The position numbers and the translations under genes were made by a program. A stretch of DNA of 6,027 nt from JBAXAB01 sp043718245 (GTDB lineage: Bacteria; Patescibacteriota; Minisyncoccia; Phycocordibacterales; CAIZLB01), in the NCBI GenBank assembly GCA_043718245.1, contig JAYSWB010000019.1, forward strand, positions 1-6,027, given 5' to 3'. The notes beneath the pieces are model-generated. The model saw nothing but the letters and a program-made list of their open reading frames with translations. It had not been told where the DNA came from and searched no databases. Below, in pieces: positions 1 to 3,915 of this stretch. The number at the start of each line of letters is the position of its first letter. Position 1 is the stretch's first letter.

Positions 1-23
1 GGCGTTTTTTAAGGGTGATCTAG

Positions 24-32
24 TTATCCACA
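24..32 (+). promoter_or_regulatory. Single DnaA-box-like 9-mer
   Basis: The sequence TTATCCACA matches the bacterial DnaA-box consensus TTATNCACA exactly. It is flanked by a direct repeat of ATCTAG at 18-23 and 32-37. DnaA could bind here to regulate transcription, since the box lies just upstream of the pilin promoter. It is a lone box with no second copy seen nearby, so an origin is not supported. A chance match in a window of this size is quite possible. Confidence 0.25.
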
Positions 33-62
33 TCTAGTAAAGTATTCAGTTGTCTTTCAAAG

Positions 63-68
63 TATAAT
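63..68 (+). promoter_or_regulatory. Putative -10 element for the major pilin gene
   Basis: A perfect TATAAT box predicts transcription starting near base 75 and a leader of about 54 nt before the pilin ATG at 129. No convincing TTGACA-like -35 lies 16-18 bp upstream; TTGTCT at 50-55 is too close. A weaker TATTAT at 103-108 could be an alternative, with a start near 115. The pilin ATG has no Shine-Dalgarno sequence in front of it (AAATTAAGATTTATAAA). The first ten bases of the window (GGCGTTTTTT) look like the right arm and U-tract of a terminator for a gene outside the window, which would fit transcription restarting here. Confidence 0.5.
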
Positions 69-94
69 TAAAGAGATCTTTTCAAAAGAAAAGG

Positions 95-112
95 TTTAAT
101 AATATTATTAAA
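95..112. repeat. 18-bp perfect AT palindrome in the pilin leader
   Basis: TTTAATAATATTATTAAA reads the same on both strands. It lies 16 bases before the pilin start codon, within the predicted leader. It could be an operator for a dimeric regulator or a weak hairpin near the ribosome landing site. Being entirely A/T, it could also simply reflect the AT-rich leader, which makes chance palindromes more likely. Confidence 0.4.
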
Positions 113-128
113 AATTAAGATTTATAAA

Positions 129-584
129 ATGAAAATTTCAAAAGGTTTTACACTTATCGAATTGTTGGTGGTTATCGCCATCATCGGTATTTTGTCATCG
201 GTGGTTTTGGCTTCATTAACAACGGCTAGAACGAAGGGTCAGGATGCTGCGGTCCAGCAGCAGTTGTCGGCTATGCGATCTCAGGCGGAGTTGTATTATT
301 CTTCGACTGGTAATAATACTTACGGTACTAATGGTACTAGTTGTACAGATGCGGCAAACTTGTTCGCTGGGGCAAACGGTCTGGCAACTCTACTAGGCGG
401 TCAAGTAGCTGCTGCTACTTTGAATAGGGCTTGTACGACAAATGGTTCAGCTTGGGCGGTAGTTGTTGAGTTGCCAAGTGCTGATACATCAGCATACTGT
501 GTTGACAGTACTGGTGCTTCAAGAAATATTACAATTACTGCCAATACAGCTTCAACTGGTCTCTCAGGGCAGGCTTGCATTTAA
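129..584 (+). CDS. Major type IV pilin precursor (PilA/PilE-like)
   Basis: This is a prepilin of 151 residues. It has a short basic leader (MKISKG), a cleavage site between Gly6 and Phe7, Glu11 at mature position +5, and a hydrophobic alpha1-N stretch (about residues 7-30) that anchors the subunit in the membrane and later packs the fibre core. The amphipathic helix continues to about residue 57 (RSQAELYY). The C-terminal globular domain holds four cysteines (72, 102, 124, 150), enough for two disulfides. Its WAV..LP...YCVDSTG stretch (about 109-129) is, from memory, common in patescibacterial pilins. Its own promoter and a strong terminator after it, together with the simple Gly/Thr/Ala/Ser-rich C-domain, argue for the abundant fibre subunit. 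The downstream peptidase would process it. The ATG at 129 is chosen because it gives the usual six-residue leader. A minor pilin or a pseudopilin of a secretion system cannot be excluded from sequence alone. Confidence 0.85.
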   Translation: MKISKGFTLIELLVVIAIIGILSSVVLASLTTARTKGQDAAVQQQLSAMRSQAELYYSSTGNNTYGTNGTSCTDAANLFAGANGLATLLGGQVAAATLNRACTTNGSAWAVVVELPSADTSAYCVDSTGASRNITITANTASTGLSGQACI

Positions 585-614
585 TCTCAGAATTCTTCCC
601 CCCAGCTCTCAGCT

Positions 615-648
615 AACAAAAAAACCACCTTGCGGTGGTTTTTTTGTT
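615..648. terminator. Rho-independent terminator after the major pilin
   Basis: A perfect 15-bp stem is formed by 615-629 and 634-648 around a TTGC loop. The core ACCACC/GGTGGT is extended by an A-tract on the left and a T-tract on the right. The T-run (639-645) follows the GC core directly, as expected for an intrinsic terminator of the pilin transcript 31 bases after its stop. The A-run on the left means it could also act on transcription from the other direction, although no minus-strand gene is seen beside it. Confidence 0.9.
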
Positions 649-662
649 TCCCCATTCCATAG

Positions 663-668
663 TATAAT
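663..668 (+). promoter_or_regulatory. -10 element of the pilD-led operon, predicting a leaderless transcript
   Basis: A perfect TATAAT box has its last base 7 positions before the A of the peptidase ATG at 675. With standard spacing, +1 falls on that A, giving mRNA with no leader. The sequence between box and ATG (TCCACC) contains no Shine-Dalgarno motif, which supports this reading. The -35 position falls in the T-rich tail of the preceding terminator and gives only a poor match. Confidence 0.6.
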
Positions 669-674
669 TCCACC

Positions 675-1484
675 ATGATTTTTCTCTTCACCTTCATCTT
701 CGGAATGATCATCGGCAGTTTCCTAAACGTCGTCATCTACCGTTTCAACACCGGTAGGGGGATCGGTGGACGTTCCATGTGTTTTTCATGCAATCGAACA
801 CTTACTCCAGCAGAACTCTTTCCTGTACTATCTTTTTTATTCCAAAAAGGCAGATGTAAAAAATGTAAAACTAAATTGTCGTGGCAATATCCTGCGGTAG
901 AGTTACTAACAGGATTATTGTTCGCCCTATCATTCCAAAAAGTTTTCACTATGGGAATTTTTAATGTGCCATTCGTTTGGATAATCATGAGCATTCTTGT
1001 GATTATTATTATTTATGACTTACGACATAGAATTATCCCAGATCAGTTTTCATATTTGTTTGCGATACTGACTTTTATAAGACTTTTCTTCTCAGATGAT
1101 GGTAGGTTTATTCTTCCAACCCTTGAGGTGTTATTCGCTGGACCACTTCTTGCTTTGCCGTTTTACTTGATCTGGATGGTATCAAAAGGCCGTTGGATGG
1201 GATTAGGCGATGCCAAATTATCATTGGGAATCGGGTGGTTTTTGGCAGTATACGCTCCGTTTTCTCCAATGATTTCTAATACTTCTGTTTTCCTCTATGC
1301 CTTCTGGATAGGGACACTATTTTTTATCCTTATAGCTGTTCTTGGTTTTGTGTTTAAAAAACTGCCTGTTTTAGGCTTGAAAAGCGAAATACCTTTTGCA
1401 CCTTTTTTGATTCTAGGGCTCCTTATTGTCTTTTTATTCAGGTATAATGTAGCTAGCTTAATTTTCAATGCCTACCTTAATTAA
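675..1484 (+). CDS. pilD: Type IV prepilin peptidase / N-methyltransferase (A24 family)
   Basis: This bifunctional inner-membrane aspartic protease cleaves class III leaders of prepilins and pseudopilins and N-methylates the new N-terminal residue. The 269 residues show the complete family layout. An N-terminal methyltransferase domain has GSFLNVVIYRF (14-24) and the zinc-type cysteine pairs C36-x2-C39 and C61-x2-C64. It is followed by PAVELLTG (73-80) and several hydrophobic membrane segments. The two catalytic aspartates are Asp115 (in YDLRHRIIPD, 114-123) and Asp179 (GLGDAK, 176-181). A further family-typical stretch, EIPFAPF (238-244), lies near the C-terminus. The ATG at 675 is chosen because it starts directly at the first membrane helix and coincides with the predicted transcription start. 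The gene heads the cluster of four minor-pilin genes, its likely substrates along with the upstream pilin. Its last 17 bases overlap the next gene. Confidence 0.95.
   Translation: MIFLFTFIFGMIIGSFLNVVIYRFNTGRGIGGRSMCFSCNRTLTPAELFPVLSFLFQKGRCKKCKTKLSWQYPAVELLTGLLFALSFQKVFTMGIFNVPFVWIIMSILVIIIIYDLRHRIIPDQFSYLFAILTFIRLFFSDDGRFILPTLEVLFAGPLLALPFYLIWMVSKGRWMGLGDAKLSLGIGWFLAVYAPFSPMISNTSVFLYAFWIGTLFFILIAVLGFVFKKLPVLGLKSEIPFAPFLILGLLIVFLFRYNVASLIFNAYLN
1443..1448 (+). promoter_or_regulatory. Possible internal -10 element before the fimT-like gene
   Basis: A TATAAT box lies inside the 3' end of the peptidase gene and would start RNA near 1455, 13 bases before the next ATG. It has no good -35 partner and lies within codons, so chance is likely. 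If real, it would let the minor pilins be made independently of the peptidase. Confidence 0.2.
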
Positions 1485-2076
1485 AAACAAAAGAAATAGA
1501 GGTTTCAGCTTGTTAGAGCTTTTGATTGTTATTGCAATTTTTACAATCATTACGACGATAGCACTGTTTGATCAAGGAAAACTTAATAGTGATGTGCTTC
1601 TCACGAATTTGGCATATGATGTTGCGTTAACCGCTCGTGAAGCACAGTCCTATGGTGTCGGGGTAAGGTATTCAGAGGGTAATACTGGCGGTGGGTATGG
1701 AGTGCATTTGAATACAATCAATTCAGATACCATTGTGGTTTTTCAAGATATTGTTTCAGATGGGATTTATGACCCTGACATAGAGGAGGTGAGGACATAT
1801 CAATTTTTAAATCAGAGGGGTAACAAGATTGCAGGTTTGTGTGGGAACAGTGGAGGCACTTTGGCATGCGACATTGCATCTATGAATATTACCTTCGTAC
1901 GTCCAGATCCTGAGGCCAATTTTAACGTTGATGGAAGTTCGGATTTTTCAGGACCGGCATATATTGTTTTAAAATCTAATGATGGTACAAACTGTAGGGC
2001 TGTAGTGGTCGAGAACAGTGGTCAAATTCGCGTTGAAGGGTCTGGTTCAGAAGCGTGCGATGTCGTTACACCTTAA
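1468..2076 (+). CDS. Minor pseudopilin, GspH/FimT-like
   Basis: This 202-residue prepilin has a 12-residue basic leader ending RNRG, predicted cleavage between Gly12 and Phe13 (FSLLELL), and Glu17 at mature +5. A hydrophobic helix spans about residues 13-34. The region after it (LAYDVALTAREAQSYGVGVRY, 48-68, given as LAYDVALTAR then EAQSYGVGVRY) resembles the 'L...L..AR.eA....' pattern of GspH/FimT/FimU pseudopilins, which link the fibre to the tip complex. The C-terminal domain is predicted to be beta-rich, with four cysteines (125, 134, 176, 197). The ATG at 1468 lies 17 bases inside the end of the peptidase gene, which suggests translational coupling. It has no Shine-Dalgarno sequence. Assignment to the H family rests on this pattern and on gene position; a generic minor pilin is the alternative. 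Confidence 0.8.
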   Translation: MPTLIKNKRNRGFSLLELLIVIAIFTIITTIALFDQGKLNSDVLLTNLAYDVALTAREAQSYGVGVRYSEGNTGGGYGVHLNTINSDTIVVFQDIVSDGIYDPDIEEVRTYQFLNQRGNKIAGLCGNSGGTLACDIASMNITFVRPDPEANFNVDGSSDFSGPAYIVLKSNDGTNCRAVVVENSGQIRVEGSGSEACDVVTP

Positions 2077-2080
2077 TTTT

Positions 2081-2680
2081 ATGAAAAACTTCCACAGAAA
2101 AAGAGCATTTACATTGATAGAGATGGTGGTTGCTGTTGGCTTATTTTCGATTGTGATGATGGTCGCTCTTGCGATTATTTTATCAGTGGTAGACAATAAC
2201 AAAAAAGTGCATTCAGTTAACGTAGTGGTCAATAACCTAAACTTCGCAATTGACAGTATGGTTCGAGATATTAAGACGGGGGTGGAGTATGGGTGTACTT
2301 TGAGCACAACTCTAATCCTTGGGGGTAGTTGTTCTGGTTCTGATGATAACATTACCCTGATTTCAACTTTGTCAGATCAAAATAAAATAGTTGAGTATAG
2401 ATTCGTTGCAAATGAGGAAACTGGGGGTAAGATACTAAAGAGTTCGTGTGTATTGAATGCTACTGGGGATGGATGCGAACCAGGCACGCAAGTATACGGA
2501 AACCTCACTTCTTCGGAAATAAATATTACCGATGCGACCTTTGTTGTTAATCAAGGAAGTGAAGGCGTATCCCAGCCAGCTGTGTTTCTCCAGATAAAAG
2601 GAACAAGTGCTATTAATCCTACCGAAGCATCTGATTTTAAAATACAGACATTAATTTCTCAAAGATATTTAAATATATGA
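2081..2680 (+). CDS. Minor pseudopilin, GspJ/PilW-like
   Basis: This is a predicted 199-residue prepilin. The leader is MKNFHRKRA and cleavage would fall before Phe10 (FTLIEMVVAVGLF), with Glu14 at mature +5. The residue before the cut is Ala instead of the usual Gly. A hydrophobic helix (10-37) is followed by LNFAIDSMVRDIKTG (53-67), which resembles the 'ld.m.RDi' segment of GspJ/PilW proteins, part of the pilus-tip complex. Four cysteines (72, 84, 123, 132) lie in the C-terminal domain. The open frame extends upstream to ATGs at 2018 and 2060. The start at 2081 is preferred because it gives a normal short basic leader and lies 4 bases after the preceding stop; the 2060 start would add seven residues. 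The stop overlaps the next start in ATGA (2677-2680), so the two genes are probably translationally coupled. Confidence 0.8.
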   Translation: MKNFHRKRAFTLIEMVVAVGLFSIVMMVALAIILSVVDNNKKVHSVNVVVNNLNFAIDSMVRDIKTGVEYGCTLSTTLILGGSCSGSDDNITLISTLSDQNKIVEYRFVANEETGGKILKSSCVLNATGDGCEPGTQVYGNLTSSEINITDATFVVNQGSEGVSQPAVFLQIKGTSAINPTEASDFKIQTLISQRYLNI

Positions 2681-3306
2681 TTTATCTAAAGAAAAAAAAT
2701 AAAGGATTTACTATTCTCGAGACCTTGGTTGCAATTACTATTATTCTAATTGCGATCACAGGACCACTGGATATTATTGCGAACTCTCTCAAGGCTTCGT
2801 ACTATTCTCGTGATGAAGTTACAGCATTTTATCTTGCACAGGAGGCTATAGAGTATGCTAAAAATCAGAGGGATAATAATCAGCTTGACGACAATAAGCT
2901 ATATACCGACTGGTTGGAAGGAGTAAAGGGTGCTGGTTCTGTGGATTGTCTAAATAATGTCGGCACCCCTAATCAAAATAAATGCATGCTGATTAATAAT
3001 TCAGATGGGAGCTATCAATACGATCAGTGTAATACAAATGGATGTGCATTGATGAAAATGCATGACGGTACAGAAATTTATGGTGCGTCGCCCGGGGAAT
3101 TTAATGCTTTGGATACAAATTTTACTCGTGAAGTATATTTTACGAAAGTACTAGACAAGAGTGTTGATGTAAGTGTTCAGGATCCAAATGGAGAATCTGA
3201 TAACGAAGTGATAATGACAGTCAACATCTACTGGTCCAATAATTTTGGGTCGGATAATAAATTCACACTCACAACACATTTATTTAATTGGAAAATTACT
3301 CGATAA
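2677..3306 (+). CDS. Minor pseudopilin, GspI/PilV-like
   Basis: This 209-residue prepilin has a lysine-rich leader (MIYLKKKNKG), cleavage between Gly10 and Phe11 (FTILETLVAI), and Glu15 at mature +5. A hydrophobic helix runs to about residue 37. VTAFYLAQEAIEYAKNQRD (48-66) matches the 'A..LAqe.iE..r..R' pattern of PilV/GspI proteins, which sit in the tip complex with the J and K pseudopilins. Four cysteines (91, 103, 118, 123) cluster in the middle of the protein. The C-terminal end (TLTTHLFNWK) follows a predicted beta-strand region. It is longer than a typical proteobacterial GspI, so the extra central segment may be an added loop domain. The start lies within the ATGA overlap with the preceding gene, and the following gene begins 3 bases after its stop. 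Confidence 0.8.
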   Translation: MIYLKKKNKGFTILETLVAITIILIAITGPLDIIANSLKASYYSRDEVTAFYLAQEAIEYAKNQRDNNQLDDNKLYTDWLEGVKGAGSVDCLNNVGTPNQNKCMLINNSDGSYQYDQCNTNGCALMKMHDGTEIYGASPGEFNALDTNFTREVYFTKVLDKSVDVSVQDPNGESDNEVIMTVNIYWSNNFGSDNKFTLTTHLFNWKITR

Positions 3307-3309
3307 AAA

Positions 3310-3894
3310 ATGAAAAACTTTAAATTAAAAGAAAATATAACAAATAGATCAGATGGTTTTACCCTGTTTGTCGCGATGATTGTGACTACTCTTATATTGG
3401 CGATTGGACTTTCTATTGGAAATATTATTTTGAAAGAATTGGCACTGTCATCCTCTGGAAGGAGATCGCAAATTGCATTTTATGCTGCGGATTCTATGGC
3501 GGAATGTGCCTTGTATTGGGACAAGAAGGATTCAGAGGGATATTCTGTTGATAATAGCGCACTACAAGAAAGCCCTTTCGCAACGAGTACTAACGACGAT
3601 CCTTTTATCCAATGTGGCACAGGAGTTGGAATGCCAACTCCAAATACGGGTAAAATTGCAAACTTTCAAAAAGTTGTTGACGCTAATAATTTAAATGCAA
3701 CCAGTAGTTTTGTCGCAAGTTTCAGTAACACTACTGAAGGAATTCTTGCATGCGGAGAGGTGACTATTGCAAAAAACGGAAACAATACAGTAATCGAAGC
3801 CCGAGGGTCTAACGTTGGGTATTCGGCAGTCAGTGGTGGTTGTGATCTTACTAAGCTAAGAACAGTAGAAAGAGGGATTAAGGTAGAGTACTAA
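3310..3894 (+). CDS. Minor pseudopilin, GspK/PilX-like (lacks Glu5)
   Basis: This 194-residue protein has a longer leader of 16 residues ending SDG, then FTLFVAMIVTTLILAIGLSI (17-36). The cleavage signal Gly16/Phe17 is present, but mature position +5 is Val21 instead of Glu. Loss of Glu5 is the hallmark of GspK and of PilX proteins of the pseudomonad type, which cap the tip and need no charge pairing with a subunit ahead. The segment RRSQIAFYAADSMAECALYW (51-70) corresponds to the 'aF.aAEaal..a' pattern of the PilX N-terminal region. Four cysteines (66, 102, 148, 178) follow. The protein is smaller than classical GspK, so PilX is the closer analogue in size. It starts 3 bases after the PilV-like gene and is the last pilus gene of the cluster. 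ligA follows after 21 bases. Confidence 0.8.
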   Translation: MKNFKLKENITNRSDGFTLFVAMIVTTLILAIGLSIGNIILKELALSSSGRRSQIAFYAADSMAECALYWDKKDSEGYSVDNSALQESPFATSTNDDPFIQCGTGVGMPTPNTGKIANFQKVVDANNLNATSSFVASFSNTTEGILACGEVTIAKNGNNTVIEARGSNVGYSAVSGGCDLTKLRTVERGIKVEY

Positions 3895-3898
3895 TTTT

Positions 3899-3904
3899 TA
3901 TGAT
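3899..3904 (+). promoter_or_regulatory. Possible -10 element for ligA
   Basis: TATGAT differs from the -10 consensus at one position. It would start RNA at about 3911, only five bases before the ligA ATG. GGGG at 3910-3913 is two bases from the ATG, too close to act as a normal Shine-Dalgarno sequence. The arrangement resembles the box upstream of the peptidase gene, so ligA may have its own near-leaderless transcript as well as read-through from the pilin genes. No clear -35 is seen. Confidence 0.35.
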
Positions 3905-3915
3905 AAAGTGGGGAT

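Noticed and set aside
39..65. AAAGTAT repeated at 39-45 and 59-65, 20 bp apart, around the pilin promoter
   Set aside because: The spacing of two helical turns is suggestive, but a 7-mer of this composition repeats easily by chance in an AT-rich leader.
463..678. Open frame of 71 codons overlapping the end of the pilin gene and the terminator
   Set aside because: It lies in another frame of the pilin gene, runs through the terminator hairpin, and its product has no recognisable domain.
2018..2080. Upstream starts (2018 and 2060) for the J-like pseudopilin
   Set aside because: They would give leaders of 30 or 16 residues and longer overlap with the previous gene; the ATG at 2081 gives a normal nine-residue basic leader.
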